Assembly (NCBI GenBank): GCA_039803925.1
Contig: JBDRZL010000001.1
Location: 108,800-172,799, forward strand
Origin: a candidate division WOR-3 bacterium
GTDB taxonomy: Bacteria > Hydrothermota > Hydrothermia > Hydrothermales > JAJRUZ01
DNA length: 64,000 nt
Direction of reading: 5' to 3'
Notes under the pieces: model-generated
Databases searched by the model: none
Seen by the model: the letters and a program-made list of their open reading frames with translations, nothing else
Told to the model about the DNA's origin: nothing
Part shown: positions 8,957-21,987 of the stretch, piece by piece
Numbering within the stretch: the first letter of the stretch is position 1
Layout of the letters: every line of letters begins with the position of its first letter
Position numbers and translations under genes: made by a program

Positions 8957-9742
8957 ATGAAAAAAGAAATACCTTTAATAATTACCTTTATATCAGGACT
9001 TTTACTTGTAATAGCTCTTTTTATACCCCATGAACCCTTTGGTAGTCTTCAGGAAAGATTTAATGATTGGTATATTATTGTTTCAGGTTTTACCCTAATT
9101 CTCGGTGTTGATTCTTTGCTTTTATACCACTACCGAAAAATAAAGAGAAAGGAAAAAGATGCTCCTTATTCAGTAATTCTTATTCTTAGTTTTGTTACAG
9201 TCCTTATATGGGGTATATATTCAGGAATAAAACATGGGAACCCTTTTGCTCCTACTTCTACTTTTTTGAGATACTTTTATACATACATTTTTGTTCCACT
9301 CGGTGCTACAATGTTTGCCTTACTTGCGTTTTTTATAGCCTCAGCAGCATATAGAGCCTTTAGAGCAAGAACGTTTAATGCAACACTTTTACTTATTTCA
9401 GCAGGTCTTGTTATGCTTGGAAGAGTTCCAAAGGGTGAAGAGACAATTCCTTATTTTATTGGAATAACCTTAATTTTAATAGCCTTGATATTTGCTCTTG
9501 AAGGAATTCAAAGAGTTAACCCTTACGAAAAAGCTTTATTTTTTGTTCTTTCAATTTTATCCTTAGGAGTAATTTTCCCTTTATCTATATTACTTAAAAA
9601 GTATCTGCCTTTTATAGCAGATTGGGTTATGAATATTCCCCAGCTTGGTGCTAAAAGAGGTATTTTTATTGGAATATCACTTGGAGCAATAGCGATGTCT
9701 ATAAGGATAATTCTTGGAATTGAAAGGACTTATCTAAAATGA
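8957..9742 (+). CDS. Polytopic membrane protein of the DUF6754 cluster
   Basis: I do not recognise a named family. The 261-residue protein has about eight hydrophobic segments (near 5-23, 37-58, 70-90, 102-135, 138-157, 165-183, 193-216, 234-255), with short charged loops and no large soluble domain. The segment AFFIASAAYRAFRARTFNAT around 124-143 joins two helices with a basic loop that should face the cytoplasm. One base separates it from the gene before and it overlaps the gene after by 4 bases, so it is very likely a subunit of one complex with its neighbours. A transporter or channel-like role is only a guess. Confidence 0.7.
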   Translation: MKKEIPLIITFISGLLLVIALFIPHEPFGSLQERFNDWYIIVSGFTLILGVDSLLLYHYRKIKRKEKDAPYSVILILSFVTVLIWGIYSGIKHGNPFAPTSTFLRYFYTYIFVPLGATMFALLAFFIASAAYRAFRARTFNATLLLISAGLVMLGRVPKGEETIPYFIGITLILIALIFALEGIQRVNPYEKALFFVLSILSLGVIFPLSILLKKYLPFIADWVMNIPQLGAKRGIFIGISLGAIAMSIRIILGIERTYLK

Positions 9743-10560
9743 AAAATTTTTTTGAAAAATTAGCCAGGATTGATAGAAGAATTATATACTTAATTGTCTT
9801 TATCAGTGTTACAATTCCCTTACTTACACGAAAAGGATTTAAATTTGAGCCTCTTCAGGAAGTTAAAAATGCTTACGATTTTATTGAGAAATTACCTGAA
9901 GGTTCTGCTGTTATGATATCCATAGATTATGATGCAGCAAGTATGCCAGAACTCCAACCTCTTCTTGAAGTGGTTTTAACCCATCTTTTTAGAAATAATT
10001 TTAAAGTAATAATGCTTGGGCATTGGCCTCTTGGACTTCCTCTTGGTCAGATTGCCTTGGAAAAAGTTGCAAGGGAAATGCATAAAAAATATGGAGAAGA
10101 TTATGTTTTTCTTGGTTATAGACCAGGAGTTGCGGCAGTTATTCTAAATATGGGAAAAGAGATAAGAGGGGTTTTTAATTCTGATTACAGGGGGAAACCT
10201 CTTGATTCAATACCATTAATGAAAAACATTCATAATTACAATGATATAGCTTTACTTATAGGTTTTGAAGCAGGAGCAACAGGAGATTACTGGGTTCAGT
10301 TTGGACAAGCAAGGTTTGGTTTAAAGATAATTCTTACATCAACAGCAGTTGTAGCTCCTGATATGTATCCTTATTATCAGGCTGGTCAGATTGTTGGTTT
10401 AATAGGGGGGTTAAGGGGGGCTGCTGATTATGAGATTCTTGTTAATAAGAAGGGATTTGCCTATGCTGGTATGACCGCACAGACAGTAATTCATATTATT
10501 ATTATTGCACTTATTCTTTTAGGAAACATAGGATATTTTGCTTTAAGGAGACTAAAATGA
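9739..10560 (+). CDS. Membrane-anchored protein of the DUF6754 cluster
   Basis: Function unknown. The 273 residues comprise an N-terminal helix (about 14-31), a soluble alpha/beta domain (about 40-240) and a C-terminal helix (about 248-266), so the soluble part probably sits on one face of the membrane. The segment ILTSTAVVAPDMYPYY followed by GLIGGLRGAADY (about 200-230) resembles GTTAVTQLPFFVAA plus LIGEEMYAASAY in the DUF6754 protein two genes upstream, so the two soluble domains may be paralogous; this is read by eye. GHWPLGLPLGQ near 94-104 is a further distinctive segment. Overlaps both neighbours by 4 bases. Confidence 0.7.
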   Translation: MKNFFEKLARIDRRIIYLIVFISVTIPLLTRKGFKFEPLQEVKNAYDFIEKLPEGSAVMISIDYDAASMPELQPLLEVVLTHLFRNNFKVIMLGHWPLGLPLGQIALEKVAREMHKKYGEDYVFLGYRPGVAAVILNMGKEIRGVFNSDYRGKPLDSIPLMKNIHNYNDIALLIGFEAGATGDYWVQFGQARFGLKIILTSTAVVAPDMYPYYQAGQIVGLIGGLRGAADYEILVNKKGFAYAGMTAQTVIHIIIIALILLGNIGYFALRRLK

Positions 10561-11200
10561 TTGATTTAATTTTTATGTGGATAGCTGCTGGTTTAACTCT
10601 TGCTATTTTTTCCTTTTTGTATAAAGATAATCCCTTCTATAAATTGGCCGAACATATTTATGTGGGCTCAGCAGCAGCTTTCTGGTTTTTATATTTATGG
10701 TTTTTTGATGTAGAGCCTAAAATACTTACACCTTTTAAACCACTTTTTAAAGAGTATGGATTTTTTAAAATGTTTTTACATTTTGGTCCAGAGCAATGGA
10801 TTCTATTTATACCAATTACACTTTCAATATTTATGCTTTTAAGATTTATTCCACCTTCAGCATGGCTTTCAAGATGGTCAATAGCTTTTCTTGTTGGTAT
10901 GGCTGCTGGTCTCGGAATAACAGGTTCTTTACAAGGTTATGTTATTCCACAAATCCAAGGCACTTTACTTCCGCTATACACGGGAGATCTTTTTAGTAGC
11001 TTTAATAACATAATAATAATTATTGCAACTGTTACAACCCTTATTTATTTCTTTTTCTCAAAAGAGCATAAAGGTCCACTCGGTATTTTAGCTAAAATAG
11101 GGATTACCTTTATAATGATTGCTTTTGGAGCATCATTTGGATACACAGTAATGGCTCGTGTTTCACTTCTTATAGGAAGAATACACTTTCTCTTATTTGA

Positions 11201-11225
<25 letters not shown>
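10557..11225 (+). CDS. Six-helix membrane protein of the DUF6754 cluster
   Basis: Unrecognised integral membrane protein, 222 residues, with about six helices (near 3-20, 33-50, 78-97, 107-125, 148-167, 178-205). Likely functional positions are the loop KDNPFYKLAEHIYVGSA (about 22-38), the Pro/Arg-rich turn RFIPPSAWLSRW (about 95-106) and the last helix AFGASFGYTVMARVSLLIGR. An AAGGAG-like Shine-Dalgarno site precedes the start, which overlaps the upstream stop (ATGA). It is the last of four tightly coupled membrane genes. Confidence 0.7.
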
Positions 11226-14099
<2,874 letters not shown>

Positions 14100-14110
<11 letters not shown>

Positions 14111-17100
14111 AAGGTTTTTGATATTTTTTCCGGTTTTAATCTTTATCTGGATTTTAATCTATATTTCTTATAACTTTGCAATATGGAAAACTAAAAAGGA
14201 TATAGAAAAGAGATTGGAAGAATTTTTAATGGAAAATGTTGAAATAGAGGAATCATTTATAAATCTTTCTGGTTTTTCTTTTAAAAATTTAAAAACAAGG
14301 TGGTTTCAAATTGAAAGATTTAATCTTGATTTCAATCTTTTTGCACTTGTTTTTTTTAAAAATGCAGGATCGCTTGATGTTGAGTATGTAGAATTTAACC
14401 TTGATTCCCTAATAAGTTTTGTAAATAAAAAGTTAAAATTAGAGAAAAAAGAGGAGAAAGAAAGGATAGGAACTTTAATTTTATTTATTGATAATGCTTT
14501 AATTAGAAAAATTAAATTGACTTATAGAAACCGTGAATATTTCTTAGAAAATTTTAAATTTTCATTAAATATACAAGGAAGGGAATACCAGTTTAAAACT
14601 TTTTTTACTTCTCCCACTATTTATAACCTTACATGCGAACTAAGCATTTTAGGAAAAGGAAAATATGTTAGAATTTTTACAAAAAACTTTAGAAGCGAAC
14701 TTTTTGACTTCAATTTAAAGGCGGATCTAAAGGAAAGAGATTTTTTGATAGTACTAAATGATTCTAAGATAAAAAATTATTTTGTAAAAAATGCTAACAT
14801 AGAGGGAAGCTTTGATGGAAATGTTATAGAAATTAAAAAAATGGATATTATGTCGGATATTTTAAATATAACCACAAATTTTAAGTTTAAGGATAATACT
14901 CTTAAGGGTTTCTTACAGGGTTCTTTTGTTTTTGATGGTATTAAATCGAGCATTAAAAGTGATTTTTTTATTGATATTAAAAGGGAAACTTTTTCTGGGG
15001 ATATTTTATTAACTGATTTTATTTACAGGGATTTTAAATTTAATAAAATTTTTTACAGAGGAAGTATATATAAAAATTTTTACTTTGACCCAGATTCTTT
15101 TGATATAAGGTCAGATTTTTTAGAGAGTTATGGAAAAAAGGGGGATGGAGATATAACCTTTAAAATTGAGAAAATTTCTCAAGAAATATTGAATAAGTTA
15201 AATTTCTTGAATTTTATTGATAATTTTGATTTAAAAGCAACAGGAATACTTAAAATAAAAGAAAAAGATTTTGATATTATAGCACAGGGAATTTTTAAAG
15301 ATATTTTGATTAAAGATTTTCTAATAGATACTCTTAATTTTACTTGTTCAAGAAATGAGGGAATTAATAGTGTTAATTTTTATTCCAAAGAGTTAAATTT
15401 TAAAGGTGTTAAAATGTCTTTAGATTTATTAGGACTACTTTTTTCTGATTTTGACAGTATAAATTTTATTTTAAAGGGAATTTTTCCTTTTTTAGGTAGT
15501 ATTGAAGAAGAGGGATTTTTTATTAAAAAGGACAAAAGGGAAAAGATTAAATTAAGTAATGGATATTTATCTTTGAGTCCTTCTATTGATATTTCATTTG
15601 ATTCGCTAAAATTTTTAAATGGGTTTTCAAAAATAAAAAAGGAAAATGAACTTTTTTATTTTAATCTTAAGGGGGGTGATTTGTCCTATATTCCTTTTCT
15701 GGATTTGAAAGGAGAATTAAGCTCTCAAGTTAGATTTAAAATAGAAGATAATTTTTTTGTTTTAGTAGATGGTAAAATAAATGTTAAGAATTTATTTTAT
15801 AAATTTTTAAACATAGATACCTTTAATTTTTCTTTTATAAGTAGTAAAGATTCAATCAAAGGCAATGGGTATTTCATAAGTAATAAAAAAACTGGTAAGT
15901 TGAATTTGGATTATCATAAAGGAAATTACAATTTTGAAATATATGGAAATGACTTTAGTATTAATGACTTTAATATTTTTGTAAAAGACTTATTTAATCT
16001 TGAAAGGGGTGATTATGATTTTAATTTTAAAGGAAATATAAAAAATAATAAATTTGATTATATTGCTGAGGTAAATTGTGAAAATGTTTCTGGTGTATTT
16101 TATCCAGTTGCTTTGAATTTTACCAATATTCATATTTACCTTGTTTTCAGAAATGATACTTTTCTTTATGATTTTACTGGATTAAGTGGAAATGGGAGAT
16201 TAAGAGGAAGTGGTATAGGAAAACTTGGTCTTGATGGAAACGGTTTTAGTGTTAGTGGTAAGGTGAGCTTAAAAGAAGTTGATATTTATCCCATACCAAA
16301 TATAGAGGCTGATGTAAATGGTGAGATAGTTTATAAAGAGGATCAGAGAGGTCTTTATATAGAGGGTGATCTTTTGATAAATAAAGCTTTTATTTATCCA
16401 TATTTTGAAGAAGAGGCTTTAAATAGATTTTCTAAAACGAGTATAAATTTAAACCTAAAGGGAGAAAACATTTTTATAACAAGTGAATATTTAAATGCTG
16501 AATTGAGAGGTAATCTTTCTATTTTATCTCCTGATTTTACGAGGAAAGTTTTTAAAGGAAGGTTTGATGTCAAAAGGGGAAATATTTTTTATTTGGGAAG
16601 AATTTTTGATATAAGGGGAAATTCTTATGTGGAATTGAAAGGTGAGGATAAGTTTGATCCAGAGCTTTTTATTGAGGCTGAAACCTATTATTTTAATCCT
16701 ATAAATAGAGAGAAAGTAAAAATTATAGTAATAACAAAAGGTAAATTATCTGCACCTGAATTTTCTTTAAGATCTGATCCTCCAATTTATACTGAAACTG
16801 AGTTATTTAAGATGCTTACCTTTGGTTCAGAATTAATTGGCTCAACCATTATTGAAGGGACAGTTTCTACGGAAATTAGGAAAAGGTTAAAAATTAAAGA
16901 ACTCTTAATAACAGGTCTTTTAAAAGGTGATCCTGTATTTACTGTTGGAACATATGTTAGTGAAAAGGTATATCTTAAATACTCTCAAGCACTTTATAAT
17001 CCTTCGAGGAATCTTTATCTTATAAAATATTTTATTTTACCTACTCTTTCAATTTATACAGAAAAAGATGAAAAAGGTAGTTTACAAAGTGGTTTAGAAT

Positions 17101-17117
17101 TGGAATTCCGTTTTTAA
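14100..17117 (+). CDS. TamB-like translocation/assembly or lipid-transport protein (DUF490)
   Basis: Inner-membrane-anchored periplasmic giant (1005 residues) of the AsmA/TamB superfamily, thought to bridge inner and outer membranes for lipid transport or barrel-protein insertion. One N-terminal helix (about 5-27) is followed by long beta-rich repeats full of alternating Phe/Asp/Asn/Lys and the pattern of short strands typical of the family; the C-terminal quarter (from about 780, through the part with RGNIFYLGRIFDIRGNSYVE, to the terminal FRF) looks like the TamB domain. It is shorter than E. coli TamB (about 1260). No TamA partner is adjacent. TATAAT at 14083-14088 precedes the ATG by 11 bases. 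Confidence 0.75.
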
Positions 17118-17119
17118 AT

Positions 17120-18295
17120 CTATTTTCTAATTTTGAGGTCTGAAGCTATTGTATCAAAAAATTCTCCTATGAATTTTAATCTTTCATCATTTCTTATTCT
17201 ATCAGAAAATTCAAGGAAATATATAAGTAGGATACCAAAAAATAAAGACAAAAATAACCCTCCAAGTAAAACTATAATTCTTTTTGGTTTTCTGTTATAC
17301 TTTGAATACCCTGGCTTTGAGACTATGCTGAAAAATGGAATATCCTTCGAGGCTTCAATTTTTGTGTTTTCAAGTTCATTCAAAAGATTCTGATATACTC
17401 TTGAAAGAGCTTCATCTTTTCTCCAAAGTTTCATTAATTTAACACTTACTTCTGGTACTGTTTTGAGTGAAAGTCCGAATCCAGCTCCAAATCCTCTATT
17501 AATTTCTCCTTTTTCTATATTTTCTATTTCTTTTTTAAGTTCATAGTAATTCTTTTTAGCTCTTTTAACTTCCACATTATTTGTGTCCTTTATTACCGAG
17601 AGAATTGTTTTATAATCAATTTCTGCTTCAATTTCCATCTTTTTCAGTTCTGCGTATTTTGGAAAGATACCTTTGAATTCCTCTTCAATATTATGTACCT
17701 TATATTTCAATTTTATTGTTTTTAATGTATCCTCAATTGCTTTTAATTCGCTTTCAATAGCCTTAAATCTCTCCCTTAACAAATTTTCTCTTTTTTCATA
17801 AAACTGGTTGTGAATTTTTTTTACAAAATTTTCAAGATTATTTAATATTTCATTTAAAACTTTAACTCCTGTTTCAGGATGTTTATAAACAAAAGTAATA
17901 TTTACCATTCCATCTTCAGCCACTTTAACTTCGTAATGATTATTAAACTTTTTAACTGCCTCTTCTATATCTTTTGCCTTAAAAGTATCAATAAGTTTTA
18001 GTTTTATGATCATTGGAACTATAACTTCTTCTTTTTTGGCAAGAGAAGCAAGGATATCTGAAGGAGTTATAAAGGTTCCGAAACTAATAGGTATGTTTTC
18101 AAGTAATCTTAAATATTCAGAAGGTAAAGTTTGACCCTTTGCTTCAATCTGGTAGGGCATTAAAGTAGTACTTATAATATATTTTCTTGGTATAAAGAAG
18201 GAGACAATTAAAACAGTTAGTGTTGAAAGTATAAAGAATATATAAAAAACTTTTCTCCATTTTAAAAAAGTTTCAAATATTATTTTGAATCCCAT
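17120..18295 (-). CDS. Wzz/GNVR-type polysaccharide chain-length determinant protein
   Basis: Inner-membrane polysaccharide co-polymerase-like protein that would set the length of an exported glycan. The 391 residues have helices at both ends (about 15-35 and 340-362) bracketing a periplasmic region with long coiled coils (about 155-250). No cytoplasmic tyrosine kinase domain follows. The start overlaps the exporter gene upstream by 16 bases. No glycosyltransferase or polymerase lies nearby, so this pair seems detached from its biosynthetic locus. Confidence 0.75.
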   Translation of the reverse strand: MGFKIIFETFLKWRKVFYIFFILSTLTVLIVSFFIPRKYIISTTLMPYQIEAKGQTLPSEYLRLLENIPISFGTFITPSDILASLAKKEEVIVPMIIKLKLIDTFKAKDIEEAVKKFNNHYEVKVAEDGMVNITFVYKHPETGVKVLNEILNNLENFVKKIHNQFYEKRENLLRERFKAIESELKAIEDTLKTIKLKYKVHNIEEEFKGIFPKYAELKKMEIEAEIDYKTILSVIKDTNNVEVKRAKKNYYELKKEIENIEKGEINRGFGAGFGLSLKTVPEVSVKLMKLWRKDEALSRVYQNLLNELENTKIEASKDIPFFSIVSKPGYSKYNRKPKRIIVLLGGLFLSLFFGILLIYFLEFSDRIRNDERLKFIGEFFDTIASDLKIRK

Positions 18296-18936
18296 AGTAT
18301 TATTATGTCCCCATCTTCTAAATAAGGGTTTTGAGAGAGATCACCTGTTTTAAAGTATTTTTCCATTTGAAGTGTATCAATTTTACTATTTCTTTTTAAA
18401 AGAACAAGTTTAACTTCATCATTAATACCTGCTTCTTTTAAAAATTCTGAAACTCTTTTTAAACTTTCAAAATGATAAACTCCTCTTTTACCTTTTTCTC
18501 CTACTAAATGAATTTCAATTGGTGCAATTTCAGCAAGATAGACTTTTGCTATGGTTCCTTCAAACTTTTCTTTTATTTTTTTATTTATTTCTTCTTCAAT
18601 TTCCTTTAAAGTTTTACCGTCAACTTTAAAGAAACCGAGGTTGGGGCCACTTACTTCTGTAAGGGGTTCTGTAAGGGGTGAAGATGAAAATTTCAATGAT
18701 GTTGGTGTTGTAATTATCCAGATTTCACCTGTATTAGTAACCTGCTGAATATAAACTTGATTATAGGTCCCAAAAAAAATTATATGGAGGATATCTCCTT
18801 TTCTTATTTTATAGTTTTCAGGAACCATATAAGCCTTTGAACTTGAAATATAAGGGATAAATTTTGAGGGAACTTCATAATATATTATTTTCTGTGTTTC
18901 TGATGTAATTTGAGCGATGAAAAATAATAAAATCAT
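18280..18936 (-). CDS. Wza-like polysaccharide export protein (short)
   Basis: Periplasmic/outer-membrane export component: after a hydrophobic start (about 1-12) comes a poly-export domain beginning YKIRKGDILHIIFFGTYN (about 42-59), then an SLBB-like domain with the signature IHLVGEKGKRGVYHF (about 145-159) and the closing YLEDGDIIILW. At 218 residues it is shorter than Wza (about 380) and lacks its second SLBB domain and C-terminal helix; no lipobox Cys is seen. Cotranscribed with the chain-length protein. Confidence 0.75.
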   Translation of the reverse strand: MILLFFIAQITSETQKIIYYEVPSKFIPYISSSKAYMVPENYKIRKGDILHIIFFGTYNQVYIQQVTNTGEIWIITTPTSLKFSSSPLTEPLTEVSGPNLGFFKVDGKTLKEIEEEINKKIKEKFEGTIAKVYLAEIAPIEIHLVGEKGKRGVYHFESLKRVSEFLKEAGINDEVKLVLLKRNSKIDTLQMEKYFKTGDLSQNPYLEDGDIIILWDSK

Positions 18937-18942
18937 AGGTAG

Positions 18943-18972
18943 ATTTTATGAAAAAATTTTTCTTAAAATCAA
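18943..18972 (-). promoter_or_regulatory. Leaderless-type promoter of the export gene pair
   Basis: Minus strand: TTGATT (18972-18967), 18 bases, TAAAAT (18948-18943), 6 bases to the ATG at 18936. The -35 overlaps the -10 of divergent mtnA. Confidence 0.55.
18964..18969 (+). promoter_or_regulatory. -10 element of mtnA (leaderless type)
   Basis: TAAAAT, 6 bases before the mtnA ATG at 18976; a weak -35 (TAGATT, 18940-18945) lies 18 bases upstream. No Shine-Dalgarno site. Confidence 0.45.
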
Positions 18973-18975
18973 AAA

Positions 18976-20007
18976 ATGAGAAATATTCCAGATCCCTTAA
19001 TTTTTAAAAATAATTCTCTTTTAATACTTGACCAAAGAAAGCTTCCTCAAAAGGAGACTTATTTTGAGGCAAGAAGTTATTCTGATGTTAAAAAAGCAAT
19101 TAAAGAAATGATTTTAAGAGGTGCTCCTTTAATTAGTATTGCAGGTGCTTATGGAATTTTACTTGGACTCAGGAGGAATTTTAAAATTGATAGTTTTTAT
19201 AAAATGAAAGATGAACTTCTTTCTTTAAGAAAAACAGCCTATAATTTGAATTTTATACTTTCTATTTTAGAAGAATTAATTAAAAAAGGTGCAGGATATA
19301 AAGAACTTTTAAAAGAAGTTGAAAGAATTTTTGAGGAAGAAAAGGAAAGATGTGAGAAAATAGGTGAAAACGGATATAAGATATTTAAGAGTAATAAATA
19401 TAAGAGAATTCTAACGCATTGTAATACAGGAAAACTTGCTACAGGAGGTATTGGAACTGCTTTAGGTGTTATATATAAATCACGGAAAAATATTGAACAT
19501 GTTTATGTGACTGAAACAAGACCTTATTTCCAAGGAGCAAGATTAACTTCTTATGAACTACATAAATCTAAAATTCCTTTTACAATTATAATTGACAGCA
19601 TGGCATCTTTTCTGATGTTAAAGAGTGAGATTGATGCAGTTATAGTTGGTGCTGATAGAATAACAGAAGATGGGTATGTTGCAAATAAAATAGGAACTCT
19701 TTCACTTGCTATTTCAGCAAAGGAATATGGTGTTCCTTTTTATGTTGCAGCTCCAGTATCTACCATAGATTTTAAATTAAGAGGCATGCAAAATATTCCA
19801 ATTGAGACAAGAAGTGGGGAAGAAGTTAGAGGATGGGGAAAAACAAAATGGGTCCCCAAAGATTATAAAATTCTTTATTATTCTTTTGATTTAACTCCTC
19901 CTAATTTAATAAAATACATAATTACTGATTTAGGAAATTTTAAACCTGAAGAAATAAAAATGGTTCAAATCCAACAAAAAAGGGAGGAGTTTTTAAATGC
20001 CAAATAA
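18976..20007 (+). CDS. mtnA: S-methyl-5-thioribose-1-phosphate isomerase
   Basis: Interconverts methylthioribose-1-phosphate and methylthioribulose-1-phosphate in methionine salvage; member of the eIF2B alpha/beta/delta-like fold. The 343 residues include the substrate loop RGAPLISIAGAYG (about 49-61), the catalytic Cys in HCNTGKLATGG (about 149) and the catalytic Asp in VGADRITEDGYVANKIGT (about 236), matching MtnA rather than regulatory eIF2B or ribose-1,5-bisphosphate isomerase, though the latter is a close relative. The last bases overlap the following small gene by 11. Confidence 0.88.
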   Translation: MRNIPDPLIFKNNSLLILDQRKLPQKETYFEARSYSDVKKAIKEMILRGAPLISIAGAYGILLGLRRNFKIDSFYKMKDELLSLRKTAYNLNFILSILEELIKKGAGYKELLKEVERIFEEEKERCEKIGENGYKIFKSNKYKRILTHCNTGKLATGGIGTALGVIYKSRKNIEHVYVTETRPYFQGARLTSYELHKSKIPFTIIIDSMASFLMLKSEIDAVIVGADRITEDGYVANKIGTLSLAISAKEYGVPFYVAAPVSTIDFKLRGMQNIPIETRSGEEVRGWGKTKWVPKDYKILYYSFDLTPPNLIKYIITDLGNFKPEEIKMVQIQQKREEFLNAK

Positions 20008-20257
20008 GCATTATGCTTTTGTTTTAATAAAAGTTCAACCTGGAAAAGTTCCTTCTGTTGCTCAAAAGCTTTATAATATAAATGAAGTAAGGGAGATTTT
20101 TATGGTTACAGGTCCTTTTGATATTCTTGCAATTGTTGAGACTGATAGCTATGAAAGACTCGGTGATATACTTGCAGAAGAAATTCAAAAAATTCAGGGA
20201 ATAGAAGAGACACAGACTCTTATGGCTTTCAGAACATATAAATATTTAGAAAGATGA
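19997..20257 (+). CDS. Stand-alone Lrp/AsnC ligand-binding (RAM) domain protein
   Basis: An 86-residue protein consisting only of the effector-binding and oligomerisation domain of Lrp/AsnC regulators: AFVLIKVQPGKV at the start, VTGPFDILAIVETDS in the middle and the closing TLMAFRTYKYLE. There is no helix-turn-helix, so it cannot bind DNA alone; such stand-alone domains are common in archaea and thermophiles and bind amino acids. A strong GGGAGG Shine-Dalgarno lies upstream inside mtnA. It overlaps the next gene by 4 bases (ATGA). Its partner is unknown. Confidence 0.85.
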   Translation: MPNKHYAFVLIKVQPGKVPSVAQKLYNINEVREIFMVTGPFDILAIVETDSYERLGDILAEEIQKIQGIEETQTLMAFRTYKYLER

Positions 20258-21987
20258 AAAAAAAATTTTTTTTAAATTTTTTTCTGAGTTTTTTTCTTAA
20301 TGCTACAATAACAAATTTTGTAATTACTCCTTCTAATTTTACAGTTGGTGATATTGTGACTATTTCAGTGACAGCTGATCAGGACGGTCCTATTTCCTTT
20401 TTTATTGCAAATAGTAACAATTTAATTTCGCCAAATACTGGAAATATAATAGGAGGAGTCTATCAAGGTCAACATAGAATTTTTAAAGCAGGTAGAGATT
20501 CAGTTTATGTAGCAGGTATACCAGGTAATGCTTATAGTAATTCTTTTCTGGCTAATCCAAAACCCCCAAACAGAATTTTATTATTATTCAATACCCAAAG
20601 TCATCTTCCGGGAGACAGTTTGAATAAGGGGAGAGGTTCAATTAATTTACCAATTTTTCAAGTTGGTCAGAATGTAAATTTCACTATAAAACTTACAGAT
20701 ATATATTATAATGAAAGTTCATATTCAGATACTTTAAATGTAAACCTTTATACAGATGACCCTCATGCAACTATTTCAAATACAATTTCTTTCTTACCGG
20801 GTGAAACTTCAAAAACTTTTTCCGCAGTTTTCAGGAGAGCAACAATGCCTTACCAGTTTACTCCCTCTGATAAAAGAATATTAATGGGGGTTCCAAGCAA
20901 TCCCAATTTTAGAGGAGATACTGTTAGATTTAACACAAATTCTCCTTATTTTCATGTTCAGGCAGGTAATTATTCAAAACTTCTGATACTGGAAAATTGG
21001 GATTCATCAGGTATAAGGATAAGTGAACAATTTGATCCGGGAAATTCAAATTCTGGGAAGATTCAGAAACTTAAACCTCACCCCTCTGGTTCAAATTTTT
21101 GGCTTGAAGCACTTGCTTGTGATTATTATTACAATAGGGTTGTTGGAAATAATCTTCAGGTTACCTTAGAGTTTGAAACACCACTTCCACAGGGTAGCTC
21201 TGTTACTCCTAATATTATTAATTTAAATGATGGAAGAGACACCTTTACTATGAATATTTCTACTTCTGGTCTTTATTCTTGCTATTTGAATGATAGTGGA
21301 AACAGCATACAAAGTAGGGAAGAATTACTTGATATAAGAGGAAGCTTTTATAATATAACGGTTGACCCTGATACAATTCTTTCCTGTACTCAACTTTTTA
21401 GATTTATTGTAAGATATTATGATGCTTCAGGTAGTCAAACAAACTCAAATCATAAGATTTTTTTAACTCCTGTTTTTTCTACGAATTTGAACCAGCGAGC
21501 CTCAGGTTTTCTTTCTGATTCACAAATTCAGTTAAATCAGGGTATTGTGGATATTTATCTTAGATATTGCACACAGGCTTCAAATGAGGTAATAAAGATA
21601 AAAGTGACTGATGAGATTGGAACAGCACCCTTTTACTCAGAACCCATATATGTTAATAGTTTTGTATCCATGGGTGATACTTTTATAGTGTATCCTAACC
21701 CTTTTGGTAATGTTGAGTATGGGGGGGTAAAATATGAACAGCTTAAAATAGAGTTTTACCTTCCGGAACCATCAGATGTTGAAGTTTTTATTTATGATTT
21801 ATTTGGTCACCCGGTGAGAAAATTTAAACTTTTGACACTTACATCCGGCAAACATGTTATAACCTGGGATGGAAAAAATGAATCAGGTAAAAAGGTTGCA
21901 AGTGGTGCTTATGTTTTAATTCTCAATGCAGTAAAAGGTGCAAGGACTGTTTATAAAAAAAGAAAAACAATTTCTGTGATATGGTGA
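20254..21987 (+). CDS. Secreted beta-rich protein with C-terminal FlgD/T9SS-like Ig module
   Basis: Exported 577-residue protein: signal peptide (about 1-18), several beta-sandwich regions rich in Asn/Ser/Thr, and a C-terminal module (about 485-577) beginning VYPNPFGN and containing VFIYDLFGHPVRKF and TWDGKNESGKKVASGAYVL. That module matches the FlgD Ig-like/type IX sorting-domain pattern, so it may be a sorting signal or an adhesin module. Substrate or ligand unknown. First gene of the envelope operon, overlapping both neighbours (4 and 7 bases). Confidence 0.75.
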   Translation: MKKKFFLNFFLSFFLNATITNFVITPSNFTVGDIVTISVTADQDGPISFFIANSNNLISPNTGNIIGGVYQGQHRIFKAGRDSVYVAGIPGNAYSNSFLANPKPPNRILLLFNTQSHLPGDSLNKGRGSINLPIFQVGQNVNFTIKLTDIYYNESSYSDTLNVNLYTDDPHATISNTISFLPGETSKTFSAVFRRATMPYQFTPSDKRILMGVPSNPNFRGDTVRFNTNSPYFHVQAGNYSKLLILENWDSSGIRISEQFDPGNSNSGKIQKLKPHPSGSNFWLEALACDYYYNRVVGNNLQVTLEFETPLPQGSSVTPNIINLNDGRDTFTMNISTSGLYSCYLNDSGNSIQSREELLDIRGSFYNITVDPDTILSCTQLFRFIVRYYDASGSQTNSNHKIFLTPVFSTNLNQRASGFLSDSQIQLNQGIVDIYLRYCTQASNEVIKIKVTDEIGTAPFYSEPIYVNSFVSMGDTFIVYPNPFGNVEYGGVKYEQLKIEFYLPEPSDVEVFIYDLFGHPVRKFKLLTLTSGKHVITWDGKNESGKKVASGAYVLILNAVKGARTVYKKRKTISVIW

